NCBI GenBank assembly: GCA_003427395.1
Contig: BFEA01000005.1
Coordinates: forward strand, 1,818,433-1,861,424
Length of the DNA: 42,992 bases
Direction of reading: 5' to 3'
Source: Chara braunii
Lineage: Eukaryota; Streptophyta; Charophyceae; Charales; Characeae
In this document: in pieces, positions 1 to 12,700 of the stretch
Position numbering within the stretch: the first letter of the stretch is position 1
Layout: every line of letters starts with the position of its first letter
The notes under the pieces: model-generated
Database searches by the model: none
What the model was told of the DNA's origin: nothing
What the model saw: only the letters and a program-made list of their open reading frames with translations
Program-made: the position numbers and the translations under genes

Positions 1-489
1 GATCCCGCTGACAGGGGTCTGCAGTGTTCAGAAATTGGGTCTCGTAAGTATCTGGCCTCGGAGGCCGGCCTAGTACATCTCACATAATAATTGGTCTGCT
101 TTTTTTGTAAGCACCGGACTAGATTCCGGTCTCATGGAGAATGCTGCTGCGATTTCACTGCAGTAGGGCAAGTACGATATGGCCTCAAGGTACTATTTAA
201 ATGGATATTGACCCAGTAGGAAGCCTTAATCTGAGTGGTGTATTTAGTGGAAGGATTGAGTTTCGTAGCTACGGAGTACGGATGCGTCCGTGACGACGAG
301 TTATGGAGTGTGGGGAGGAAGATGTTGTATACCAGGATATTAATGCTGAAGGCATCTTCTTCTAAATTTTGGTTCCAATTTGTGTAATCATTCTCTTTCA
401 TCATCCCTACTCAATCTTCTATTATACCCTCTCACAGTACCCCGAATCATAAAGTATCGTGTCAAGTCTATGATATCATAATCAAATTG
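1..489. other. No gene seen
   Basis: I see no convincing coding region or RNA gene here. A 90-codon open frame on the minus strand (132-404) has no recognisable motif and no link to the coding-like stretch to its right. If 490-2525 is the gag-side part of a minus-strand LTR element, the rest of that element would run through here and off the left edge, but nothing pol-like is visible. Confidence 0.5.
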
Positions 490-2525
490 CATTGCTTACA
501 GACTGTTGCTGATTCTTCTAGCAAGAAAAACTTGTTCCCTAGAGGAGTGATACAGTGCTCCTTCAGTAGCTCCCACTTTCACCACCCTAAGTAAATAGCT
601 AGTCTCAGTCTGGTCAGTGACGACTCTCAGGGCAAAATCTCTTATCTGATTAAAGAAGGGTTGCAAGAACTCAAGTTCATCAAAGGTAGAGAGGTTTCTG
701 TCAGAGATCCGAAGAGTCCCTTCCACCTTGACTATCCTTCCTTCCAGCACTACCCCAAACGTTAGTTGTTCAGCCAAGTTGGGCATTGTTAACCATCATA
801 ATCAACAAATGAAAGATAGATCTCAGGCTAGACAAAGTCAGGTATTTCGAACCTATGTTCAAAGGTACTCAAAACAAAGGATTTTATCATCACAATAAAA
901 ATTTTCCCTCTTGCTCTACCAACCTCGGCAACAACCTCTAACAGAGGCATCCAATCTCTTCTCTCTTCAAACCCACCAACAACTGAGAACTCAGGGAGCC
1001 TCTTAAATTCTCTTTCTCTCACTCCCCATGTCACTTTTTTCCTTAACTTTTCTAGCCACTCTTTTGTTCATTCAAGACAGATGTACGCCTCTTTCAGACA
1101 CTCCAAGTAGTCAGCTTCCTCCTCTAGACTTATAAAGTTGATGATTTCCACCAAGAATTTGATTTTCTGGCTGTGCTACCACACTTCGCACCTACCGGCA
1201 GAGGGGAAGGAACCTAAATCAACGGACCCTTGTAAATGAGCAAAACCAGGTGCTCGAACTTTACACTGAGGAGTAAACTCTCACGTCCAGACTGTCAGAG
1301 TTCAGAAATTTGACCACAGGAATGTGAAACGTTATATGTCATTTACCACAAGTCTCATGCCTCAGGATTACAAAGGGATTATCATACCCTGTCACCTCAT
1401 AAAGTTTGCCCCTCAAAGTAGTTATCCTTGCTATTGAGAGTATTCTTCTTGGGCTCTCTTCACTGTGCATACAAAATTTATCATAGCAAACCAATTGTCT
1501 CTCGACAAGTTGATATCAGGTAAGGGAGGTGATGAGAGTCTCTCAAAGACAGTTAATCGAGTAGATCCAATGAAACATTTATTCTCCCTCTCAAGTCTCT
1601 CTTTCTCTTTCAGTATAACCTCTTCCGCAAATCCCCTGCATCTCCCATACACTGCCTCAGTACTCCTTTTTTTAGGGACATAAATTCTCACATTATACGT
1701 GTCCAGGTCGATAAAGTAGAATGTCAGAATATAGAGTCGTTCCTATTCCTATCTGCTCTCGAACATTTCATACTTGACGACCTCATATAAGAACACTACT
1801 TTCTTACTTAGAGGATTTAACGATTTTATGAGTCTTTTAACATTTTCATTGCTCGGACCTAAACCTCTGCCAAATTTTGACCTTCGTTGTTCGGTTTCCT
1901 CTGCCGAGATTTCCTTCGTTCTCATGGCAATACATATATTTTTGCCACTTCAGTGCCATGTTGATGATTGGTAACCAGTTGCTCCCGTCACAATAGCTGT
2001 CAGGAATAGGAGGAATTAGAATTGTCTCATATGTTACTAACATTAAACCCCATTCCACTCTCTTCCTCGGCTTGATTAACTCTGCCTTCTCATCATAAAG
2101 AGATTGGATCGTAATTCCCCACAACTAGTTAAAGGCCTCACCATCATCATAGTCTCCCTTCTTGGCATAAGGACGGATATCATAGAAATCTCTCTCCAAG
2201 AAGCGAGTCAGTACTACGCTGATGGTCGAATTGCTAGAACGGTAAACCCAACAATGCTCATACTGAACGGGGAATATTCCTTTAGTAGTTACTTTCGAGA
2301 GTTCTTTCAATGCATCAGTAGTTAGCATTTTTCATGAAGTCTTTGAGCTTCTGACTCTTTCTTTCTCTTCTTAGTGTTTTAATAACATCATAGGCTCATG
2401 AGGCATACCTGAGATTAAGCCTGATTTTCTCCAATCAGTAATATCAATCTTCTTCTCAAGTCCAGTGTAGTACCTCACACAAAGAAATATAGGATTCAGT
2501 TAGCAACTTGGCTTCTCAAAAAAAT
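490..2525 (-). pseudogene. Decayed unrecognised protein, probably gag-side ORF of an LTR element
   Basis: A minus-strand reading of over 600 codons can be followed from about 2500 down to 496, with several frame changes and in-frame stops. Seen directly: the pieces at 2328-2125 and 2124-1846 share one frame and are split by a single TAG at 2125-2127. Further coherent pieces follow at about 1930-1760, 1720-1431, 1430-1270, 1260-828 and 786-496. The protein is rich in Glu, Lys and Arg. It contains a DGSNW motif near 2000 and a similar SRDNW near 1490, each followed by a hydrophobic-helical stretch. No zinc knuckle, protease or RT motif is visible. I do not recognise the family. The gag-side assignment is inference from the primer-binding site about 130 bp upstream at 2652-2670. 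A decayed host gene is the alternative. Confidence 0.5.
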
Positions 2526-2651
2526 AATGACTAAAAAAAGATTGCAAAATCGATTTGGAAAACTCAGAAATTGTCAACAGTTATCAAGGCCTAATCAAAG
2601 CTCAAAGTTGTTTGTTGACCTAGGCTCATTCCGGACACAAAAAATTTTCAT

Positions 2652-2670
2652 GTCCCCGACAACTGCGCCA
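2652..2670 (-). promoter_or_regulatory. tRNA-Asp-type primer-binding site of a minus-strand LTR element
   Basis: The minus strand reads TGGCGCAGTTGTCGGGGAC. This differs at only a few positions from the complement of the 3' end of plant tRNA-Asp (TGGCGCCGTTGCCGGGGAT), the usual primer site of Tat/Athila-type Ty3/gypsy elements. A TGTCAC terminus that could be an LTR end sits 4 bp away on the plus strand (from 2675), and the coding-like stretch starts about 130 bp downstream. It resembles the better-preserved site at 29241-29260. Confidence 0.5.
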
Positions 2671-2674
2671 TTTT

Positions 2675-2973
2675 TGTCACACTTTTTTTCAATCGGGCCT
2701 CTTCAGGCAACGAGAAAGCCAACAGGCTGTCACGCAGGATTTTATATGTCGATTGCAATAAATAAAATAAAATAAATTAAATAATGCAAATCCCTTCCTG
2801 TTGTGTGCGTCCGGCTTCGAGCAGGACCCTTCAATTGCGGTCTTCGCCGGTCCCCAGCCTTAGGAATCTTTTATTTTGATTCAGAACAGCAATGAATTAT
2901 ATGATAGTCATAAAATCCTAGTGTGTCATGCATGCATCAATTTTGCCGATTTTTTACTTTTGAGAACTGTGAC
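2675..2973 (-). mobile_element. Possible LTR remnant, outer end uncertain
   Basis: Sequence next to the primer-binding site starts TGTCAC on the plus strand, as LTR ends do. It has a stretch near 2729-2745 resembling the sequence found just inside the large LTRs (GTCACGCAGGATTT at about 14285 and 29317). A TGTGACA at 2967-2973 could be the other terminus, giving about 300 bp, but other TGACA sites exist further right. No second copy is present in the window, so the extent is a guess. Confidence 0.22.
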
Positions 2974-3220
2974 AGAATCATCAAAGAATGCAAGCATCAA
3001 GCAAACGACAATGCAAGAAGCAGGATTGACTGACTCGAGTAAAGACAAGGTCAAGTGAGGAAAGAATGAGAACTCATAATAATCTCAGAAAGTACACATG
3101 CAAGGAGCATGACCAGCACCACTCAAAAGTCCTCACTCGTCCCTCAAAATCCTCACACTCAATCTCTCATTTTGTTGTCTGTTGTCTGGACTTTCTGCCG
3201 TGTCTTGGTACTCTCCGAGG

Positions 3221-3822
3221 TTATGGTCTCTGTATGTAGAGCCACCTGAAGCTCGCGAGCTCCGAGCACTTCCATCCAAGTCCCATTATACGAAAATCAA
3301 CCATGACACAAAACTCCTCCCATAGTGTAGGGAGATACGGTTCAGAGAAGATCCCTCGTCTGAGATGTGGAAAATCGGAAGGCTCGGTCACAGACTCGTA
3401 GTCGATTGCTGCTGGCGAAATGTATCTCTCTGCCAAATCCACGAGGACACCCCAATTAGAGCCATCTATGAGAGTAAAGGGAACTCAAGCTTTTCGGTAA
3501 TCAGTGTAGAGCTTGGGTCCGAACCGACGGATTAGCTTCACTCCGTTCTCATCTAGCTCTTTCTCTCTTTCTTCAAGGTACCTGGTTGCTGCAATCCTGA
3601 CTGAAGCGAAGTGCTCATGGGTTTCTTTCCCCTTTCTCACGTAGAGTCTTAGGTCGTGAATGGTACCACCCGCACACTTGGTAAGGAAGCGTAGATTGTT
3701 AGGTCACCTTGCGTGATGCCAGTAGCACTGACATATTGGTATTGGACGACATCCTTGAGTGGAATCTGGTTGAGATTGGTCAAGACTGGCCCGTGAACTG
3801 AAAAATTTTGAACTGCATTCAT
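3221..3822 (-). pseudogene. Decayed unrecognised protein of about 200 codons with DGSNW motif
   Basis: An ATG at 3822-3820 opens a minus-strand reading of about 45 codons. A frame change near 3690 leads into a coherent frame ending at TAA 3221-3223, interrupted by one TGA at 3485-3487. The lesions are thus about one frameshift and one stop. The product would be about 200 residues with a charged helical middle (near EEREKELDENG) and a DGSNW motif just after the stop, then a Trp- and aromatic-rich tail. The DGSNW block recalls the one in the pseudogene at 490-2525, so the two may be related proteins or duplicated fragments of one family. I do not recognise the family and see no catalytic motif. 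Confidence 0.45.
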
Positions 3823-4172
3823 GGGATGAGATGGAAGTTATGACTGGTATGTGCCTTCTGGCAAAAGTACCGTCTAAATAATGTCAAACTTTGTGCTGGA
3901 TAGCAACAGTCGAGTGCTTGTTCAGTTCAGACTGAGATTGAATGTTTGTTGAGATGACCGGTTACGAAGTACTGATTGAAACTGACTGCTGCTGAAATTG
4001 TTAACTGAGAACTGAATGATGTTGAAATTGTTGATTGAGAACTTTCTTTCACACCTGGTCCCTAAGTGTTGTTGCGTGACTCCCACCAAGTCGGTTCATC
4101 CTAGTAATATTGCACCAGACCTTATTAAATATTCCTCTCTTTCCTCCCTTACTATTAATTATTGATGGTCAC
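3823..4172. other. No gene; short internal repeats
   Basis: No coding stretch is supported. A short direct repeat is visible at about 3991-4041, where two copies of a phrase near TGCTGAAATTGTTAACTGAG and TGTTGAAATTGTTGATTGAG lie about 30 bp apart. Confidence 0.4.
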
Positions 4173-4430
4173 TCATGCTTGATTAACAGTTTCCATCGAA
4201 GAAAGCGTGGTGTACAGTTTTCCATAGGTTCCGTAGAAATAAATAACATATTCGATGAATGCTTGCCCCCTCACCAACTCTAGCGCCTGGCTTCTCATTG
4301 CCTTCGTATATTGCAGGGCATTTTTGATTGAATCCTCTTCCCAACCTTCCATTCTGTCTTTACAAGCCCCGCACTTCATCACCAGTTTCTCACAGTCCTT
4401 CATAATTCTCTCCCCTCCTTTTTTTCCCAA
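4173..4430 (-). pseudogene. Possible protein fragment, unrecognised
   Basis: An 85-codon minus-strand open frame with a plausible soluble-protein composition: Lys/Glu-rich, two CxxC-like cysteines near residue 20 (KCGACKD) and an aromatic-rich C-terminal third. It lies upstream of, and on the same strand as, the pseudogene at 3221-3822, with which it could once have been continuous. There is no homology I can name. It may be a chance open frame. Confidence 0.25.
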
Positions 4431-7400
4431 CTTCTTATGCCTTAGCTTGATGAGGCATAGTGAGGAGAGACAGTAGTGCCGATTAGCACTTGGGGATGGA
4501 GTGTGGAACTTTTCTCACTTGGTTTGTGCAAAATGGTATGACGGCAGCCGGTCTACTAGTGACACAGGGGTGGTCCATTCTCAGATCACGCCTAACTGTC
4601 CGGGCACTTCATTGTTTCTCCCGGCAGGGCCTTCCGTTCAGGCTCAAGATGAGGTTCCGACCGGAGTAGCTATGAGGAAGTAGGTAACGAGTTCAAACCC
4701 TTTTGTATTCCTGTTATATCTGGAGATTCTGACCGTTACTGGATTTCTGCTCTGATTGAGACACTGCCCATCTGGGTTTGGCAGAAACCCGAACCTACTC
4801 TCTTCAGAGTGATGGCTTGCAATGCGCCCTTCTGAGAATTTCAAAGGGCCTTAATCGTCCTTTCATCGCATATACACAATCGAAATACTCCTCGCCCAAA
4901 GTGGGGGTTTTATGCCTAGGCTGCTCTACAGCAGTTCGAATACTAAGAGAGAGATATTATATGCTGAATGTCTTCCAATTTGTATGCGTTGCCTTGAGTC
5001 GTGTGCCTAGCCACTACCTCACTGAGTCGGCCTTCGACTCTAAGTTGATCTCATATAGGGAATGATCACTCCCGATCATGAAGCACACTAAGACTCAGCT
5101 TATCAAAAACAAGCTGGGAAGGGCGCTCATACGCAAAGCCATACTCTTCAAGTGTACTTCAATTAGTGCTCGAAAAAAATCTGGTCTAAAATTAGGGAAG
5201 CTGATGACTTCGTATAAAGGGTCTCTATCAGCTTGATCATTTAGCTGGCTATATAGTTTGTCTCCAAGTGATGAGGGAGTTTTGTGAAACAGGACAGAAG
5301 AGGACCAACATATCTCATACTCTTGTCTCAATCTCCGCCAACATCCGAAGCGCTAATTTCTTATACTAATCACCATCAAGTAGGAACTTAACCATTAAAT
5401 AAACAATTATTCTCAACAGTTTTTTCTTTCCCCTATAACTCATCACATAAACTCAGCGTCCACGAGTGATTGATTCCCATTGTAAGCCTGTAGCCTACTT
5501 AGCACAACGAATTAGATTGATTGTTCCATCCAATGGACTACGTGCACATTCACGAACTTACATGATAGCTCTCGGACGAGTGTTTTATATTGGCGTAGGC
5601 CTTTGCGCGATCACACTCACGAGGGTACCAATAATTATCATAGTAGCCTGGGTATTCACACGTTAGAGTGATCACTCATGCGAACAAGTTATCACCTACA
5701 AGCCCTCGTGGTCTTCCGCCCGAATACCTGCGAGCCCGTTCAGCCGCACATTCGTGCAATCATGTGGACACACACCGACTCGTAGGGTGGATGCCAAACT
5801 TTCAGGCACAGGTTTTTCACCAGCCCTCCAAAGAGGGGAAATAGATACTCTGTCAACTACTTTGATCTCAACCCTCTTCGATGCGTTCACGCACATGACA
5901 TTCACAAGATTAAACACTCAACGAAGGTCTCTTGCGAACTAGTGATTATGATGCGCCCCTCCAATAGAAACAAGAGTAATGGAGACTAGACTCAGTGGAA
6001 AAATTGCGAGTATTCCTTATGGCTCGCAGTAAGACCATCACTTTACGCGATGAACCAGACAAATCAATGTACAAGAATGTCCCGAATTTGAAAGGAATCA
6101 ATTTTGTCAGCCCTCAGCACTAATGAGGTTTTATACAACGGATTGCTCACACAACATACACCGCTGATACAGGTAGCGATTAACACAATTTCATGAACAT
6201 CCCATTTTTTTATCTTAATATATCGTTAGGCCCCGTTCTCACAGCGATCATGCGCTGAGCGTTTCAACGGCTAACCCCTCCTGCCAACCGTGCCTAGCCA
6301 GTTTACTCTTCTCCCCTACCAAAACAAGGTTCGCGGACACAGACGCTAAAGATTGCAGAATGCGACTCGATCTCATGGATCAGTGGCGTCATCAAGAGAG
6401 CATGATCCGTCAAGTTACCTAGCACTCATTCCCTAATAGTTGTTTCCCTCTTTTCCTCACTCTCTCATCGTTAGGGCGGGCTCAAGATGGATGAGCACGA
6501 CATCAAAGGAACAATTGGTAAACACAGCGGAGGAGGTCGGCCAACAGAGAACGTCAGAGCGTGTCTTTCTCCCGCTCATCTGTCGAGAGTTACCAACAAC
6601 CAAGATCGCCTCACTACCCGTTTAACATATTGTACGCTAAGACTCCTCACTTCATCAGCCATTATACAAGTTATCCATCTTCCCATTTCAGTCTAGAGCG
6701 ACTCAAGTAGCAAGTTCAGGGATACAAGTAGCAATCTACAAGAAACATCATTAGCTATGCTCACACAATCGTTTACCACGCTTCTATCAACCGACTCTTA
6801 CTTTGTATTGTCGTACATAATGGACAATAGTGCTCCTTCTGATCAGAAGTTGGCTGCACGAGATCCGTAAAACAGGAAAAACTCCCCGCCTGTTCACTCG
6901 AAGAAGCAATAACGGTCAAAGTCTTACACGAACACTCGTGCCCTGACTATAAGGGTGTATGACAGGTGATGACCGCAAACACTGTCCAGAACGTCAGCAA
7001 GGCCGAACCAGAGCAAGTTGTCGCGCCTCTTCCTCGCTCCTGATCGAACTGATTAGTCTCCGTAGTCTCTCTGCCACGTGCACCTCTACCAATGAAGGGA
7101 GTAACACCATGTCCTGTTAGCCACTTACTGCCACTTACTGACTAGCTGGGACACACGCTCAGGGCTTCCCTACTCAGGGAAGAGAGCCTGGCGATAGCTG
7201 ACGGCGATGCAATGGAACCCCTCCGCACGCGGCGCCAGTCAAATGTGTGACGACCACAAGTAATGAGGAGAGCCCTGTTCTCTCTCCTGTGCCTGATCCT
7301 CTTCTCTCTCTCTCTCCCCCGTTCACTCAGTCCTTGTTCCACATTCACAACAACTAGCAACACGTCAGTCCTGTCCTGCACGACTACAAGGAACTCCAGA

Positions 7401-7565
7401 AGAGACTCATCCTCTGACCAAGCCCATATTGAAGACCGCGTGCTTAGCCAGAGAAGACGTGTACACATTCAAATTCTCGCCATGACTAGAGGAGTGGGGA
7501 TCTCCCTCCCGAGACACCCACTTCACAGTCCCACTTGAGGCCGTTATGGTCTGTCCGCCTATCGC
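4431..7565. other. Long stretch without a supported gene
   Basis: Only short open frames occur. The most protein-like is a 78-codon minus-strand frame at 5095-5331. Upstream of it the same strand continues in another frame, suggesting another decayed fragment, but no motif is recognisable. Plus-strand frames at 5466-5666 and 6487-6696 have no features supporting real genes. No RNA gene, satellite or transposon terminus is seen. Confidence 0.4.
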
Positions 7566-7850
7566 CTCAAGCTGGCCTCTAGGCCTTCTTCCACTAGTCC
7601 TGCCTGCGCGTGACTTCCCCCTCGTAACTGCCTTAACGCGCTTTGACCTTCTCTCTCGTCTAGCTGCTCTAGTCTCTTCGCCGTCTCGAGTTGGCCTCTG
7701 GGCCTTCTTCCACTAGTCCTTCATGCGCGTGACTTCCCCCTCGTAACTGCCTTAATGCGCTTTGACCTTCTCTCTCGTCTAGCGGCTCCAGTCTCTTCGT
7801 CGTCTCGAGCTGGCCTCTGGGCCACTTTCCACTGGTTCCACGGGCGGGTG
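7566..7850. repeat. 119-bp tandem repeat, about 2.4 copies
   Basis: Copies begin at 7566, 7685 and 7804 with CTCRAGYTGGCCTCTRGGCC, giving an exact 119-bp spacing. The first two are near-identical over their full length (a few substitutions); the third is partial and diverges after about 30-40 bp. Open frames through it on both strands are by-products of the repeat. Confidence 0.85.
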
Positions 7851-9082
<1,232 letters not shown>

Positions 9083-9425
9083 TGTGACATTGCGATTCAT
9101 CCACATGTACATAGCGACCACATTTTTTTGACGACATTCTCATCTCCTTCCCCCTCTTCGTCTCATTCTCGTCCTTATCTGAGTATGATCTGAGCCTGAC
9201 GCTTTCTTCTTGTGTGCAGCGCCAAGCCCCACATTATGCAATGATGATGATGTGTGTTTCATCTGCATTTTGACACTGATACGGTCTGATAGAGTGGGTG
9301 TGATTATTGTTATGGTTGCGTTTCACGGGAGGTACGATCGGGGGGGGTGCGTTTCACGGGGGGGGGGGAGCACGACCAATCAATCATTCAATCAACCGAC
9401 CAACCAATCAATCAAGAAATCAGGA

Positions 9426-9456
<31 letters not shown>

Positions 9457-9988
9457 TGATATACTGATTGATTTGTTGATTGGTTGATTGGTTGATTTGT
9501 TGATTGATTGGTGCTAGGATGAGCACCAAACTCTCAGGTCGGGTCAGGATGGGTGGGGATTACGGTTGGTCGGGATTGCGCTTGATTGATTGATTGATTG
9601 ATGGATTGATTGGTCGCGCCCCCCCCCACCCTCTCTCTCTCTCTCAATTAATCAATCAATTAATCAATTAATCAATCAATCAGTAAAGGGGGGGGGGGGG
9701 GCGGGAGGAGGCACCATAATGAATGAATGAATGAATCAAGTCTTCATTTCGACATTGATTGTGCGTGATTATTCATATGGTTGCGTTTCGTGAGGAGGTA
9801 CGGTCGGGGGGGGTACGTTTCATGGGGGGGTGGGGGCGGCGGGCGAGACCAATCAATCAATCAATCAATCAATCAACCAACCAATCAATCAATTAATCAA
9901 TCAATTGATATACTGATTGATTGGTTCATTGATTGATTGGTTGATTAATTGATTGATTGATTACTCGTGCCGGGAATAGCATCAATCT

Positions 9989-10033
9989 CTCGGGTCGGGT
10001 CGGGTCGGGTCGGGTCGGGTCGGGTCGGGTCGG
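9989..10033. repeat. (GGTCG)n pentanucleotide array
   Basis: About nine perfect copies of GGTCG occur at the point in the longer repeat unit where neighbouring units have only one to three copies (about 9535 and 10335). The array looks locally expanded. Confidence 0.9.
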
Positions 10034-10996
10034 GATTGCGGCTGGCTCGGGATCGACTCGGGATCAAGTCGGGAACGCTCTCTCTCACTTTTTCTCAATC
10101 TTTCTTTCTCTTTCTTTCTCTCTCTCTCTCTCTCTCTCTCAATCAATCAATCAATCAATCAATCAACCAGCAAAAGGGGGGGGGGGGGTGGAGGCATCAG
10201 ATTCAATCAATCAATCAAGTAATCAATTAACCAACAAATCGATCAATTAATCAATTCGTTGATTGATCGATTGGTTGATTGGTTGATTGATTCATTCATT
10301 GACTGCTCGCGCCAGGATGAGCATCACTCTCTCCGGTCGGGTCGGGATTGCGGAGCAGGAGAGGGCGCACTTCCCATCCGGCGTTCATCGCGGCAGGAGT
10401 AAAGGGGTCTAGCCGACGTGGCAGCGTCGTTCGTCCACAAAGAGGACAAAGAACATCAATTGAAAAAGAAAAAGAAAAAAAAGTCCTTTCAAACACCGCG
10501 CAACACTTTAAACCTATTTTTTTTTTAACCTCTCATTTTCATATACTGATCGATCCATTGATTGATTGCTTAATCATTCAATCAATATCGGGATCGTCGT
10601 CGGGATAGTCGATCGGAATCGACGCGGAGGATAGGTCGTCGATTGATTGATCGATCAATTGATCAACCAACCAACCAATAAATCAATCAATCAATCAATC
10701 AACCAATTGAATCCATTGATTCATTGATTGGTTGCTTAGTTGCTTAATTAATTGGCTGATTGTTTTATAGTCGGAATGAAATGTTTTGGAAAGAGAAAAA
10801 ATACGACCGAGGAATCGTTGAGCGGGATCAGGGTCCCTATGGCGGTGGGGATCCGCATCAGGAACAACATCGGCTTCGGGGTCGGGGTGAGTATCAATCA
10901 ATAAACTCGCAAAGGATCGGGATCAGCGAAGGAGATGGATGTGGAGGGTGGGTGAACGAAGAGGCGCAACGACGGTCCGGGAAGAAGACCACTCAG

Positions 10997-11039
<43 letters not shown>

Positions 11040-11200
11040 TTAATCGATGAATGTATGAACCAATCAATCAATCAATCAATTAATAAACTCGATTGATTTT
11101 GATCGATTGAATGATTGATCAATTGATCGATCGATCGATTGATGGATCGATTGATTGATCGATTGATTGATTGAGCAAGGGCGACCTTTCAATTACGAAA

Positions 11201-11225
11201 AAAAAAAAAAAAAAAAAAAAAAAAA
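11201..11225. repeat. Poly(A) tract
   Basis: About 25 consecutive A within the tetranucleotide field. It could be a retroposed tail, but no transcript-like sequence with target duplications is visible beside it. Confidence 0.7.
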
Positions 11226-11613
11226 CGTCAGTTCTCTACATTAACCGATCAATCAATCAATCAACCAATCAACCAATCAATCAACCGACAAATCAATCAA
11301 CCAATCAATCAATAGCTCGAAACTTGACTGCGACCACAAAAGAAGAAGAAAACCAAGAATACGCAAAAAAACAAACGCGGCAAAAAACAGCGCTTTTGCT
11401 GCGCATGTATGCCGTTGTCTGTGTGTGTGTGCATTCGGCCTTCACCAAAACTTCAACCACCAGTCATTTATCACGATCGATCAATCAATCAATCAATTAA
11501 TTGATCAATCAATCAATTGATCAACCAATCAATCAACCAATGAACTATTGATTGATTGATTGATTGATTGATCAATCAACCAATTGAGGGCGCCTTCATC
11601 CAGTGGTCATCGC

Positions 11614-11708
11614 NNNNNNNNNNNNNNNNNNNNNNNNNNNNNNNNNNNNNNNNNNNNNNNNNNNNNNNNNNNNNNNNNNNNNNNNNNNNNNNNNNNNNNN
11701 NNNNNNNN
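11614..11708. other. Assembly gap (95 N)
   Basis: Ninety-five unresolved bases inside the AATC/GATT repeat field. Open frames drawn across it have no meaning. Confidence 0.99.
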
Positions 11709-12649
11709 GGGGGGTTGTAACCGACGTGGCAGTGTCGTTGCTCTGTATGTGTGTTGCGCGTCCATGTCTTTGTTTGTGTGTGTGTGCAAGCGCGGGGGAG
11801 GCGACCACCCGACAACCAATCAATCAATCAATCAACCAATGAAGTCATCAAATCGAGGTGGTTTATTGATTGATTAACAGGTTGATTGAGTGAGTGATCA
11901 ACCCTCCAGATTAGCGTTGGGGTTGGAAAGCATCTGAAACGGACTATGGGCACGACCTTTTGATTACAAAAGGTCGGGGAGGATCGTCATTCAGGGTGGG
12001 GACTCTGAGGAGGATCGGGGTCAGGGTAGGCCGACCTCTGAATTATGGAAAAAAATATGAACATAAAAAAAAAAAAAGCCAGGATCCGGATCGGGGTGGG
12101 GATCAGGGTGGGGATCAGGGTCGGGATCAGCGTTCGTGAGAGGATGACGTCAATCCTATTGAAGACTGGATCATGGTCGGCGTCGGCGTGGGGATCGGGG
12201 TCGAGGTCAGCGTCGGAATCAGATAGTCATTAGGACCAACCAACCCAATAAATCAATCAATCAATCAATCAGTCAATCAAATCAATCAATCAAAAGAATC
12301 AATCAATCAATCAATCAATCGATCAATCAATCAATCAATCAGTCAATCAACCAACCAATCAGTTAATCAATCAAGTTGATTGATTGATTGATTGATTGAT
12401 TAGGTCGCCAAGGGGATCACGATCAGGGTCGGCGTCGGAATCAGGTTCGGGATCCCGGGCGGGTTTGCTACGTGGCCACCTCGCAAAGGATCGGGGTCTC
12501 GATCGTGGTCGGGATCGAGGCGGGGGAGATGTCAGCGATTCATTGATCGATCAATCAGTCAACCAACCAACTAACCAACCAACCAACCACTCAATCAATC
12601 AATCAATCAACCAATTGAATCAATTGATTCATTGATTGGTTCCTTAATG

Positions 12650-12695
<46 letters not shown>

Positions 12696-12700
12696 CGGAA

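Larger units (their letters stand above)
9319..12700. repeat. AATC/GATT tetranucleotide field with higher-order repeats
   Basis: Many blocks of (AATC)n alternate with blocks of its complement (GATT)n, giving repeated hairpin potential. They are separated by G-rich runs, (TC)n tracts and a GGTCG pentamer array. A longer unit recurs: a GTTTCACGGGAGGTACG-like phrase at about 9326 and again at about 9786, and the phrase around GAGCATCA(A)TCTCTC at about 9520, 9975 and 10320. A 95-base N gap interrupts the field. Open frames rich in Asn-Gln-Ser-Ile are translations of the tetranucleotide and not genes. Confidence 0.9.

Noticed and set aside
7263-7538. Plus-strand ORF starting with a signal-peptide-like hydrophobic stretch
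   Set aside because: The Leu/Ser run comes from CTCTCT repeats; there is no downstream domain and no supporting context.
11584-11877. Open frames spanning the N gap
   Set aside because: They consist largely of unknown residues and tetranucleotide repeat.
9365-12690. AATC array as a CRISPR array
   Set aside because: Repeats are 4 bp with no unique spacers of constant length, in a eukaryotic context with no cas genes.
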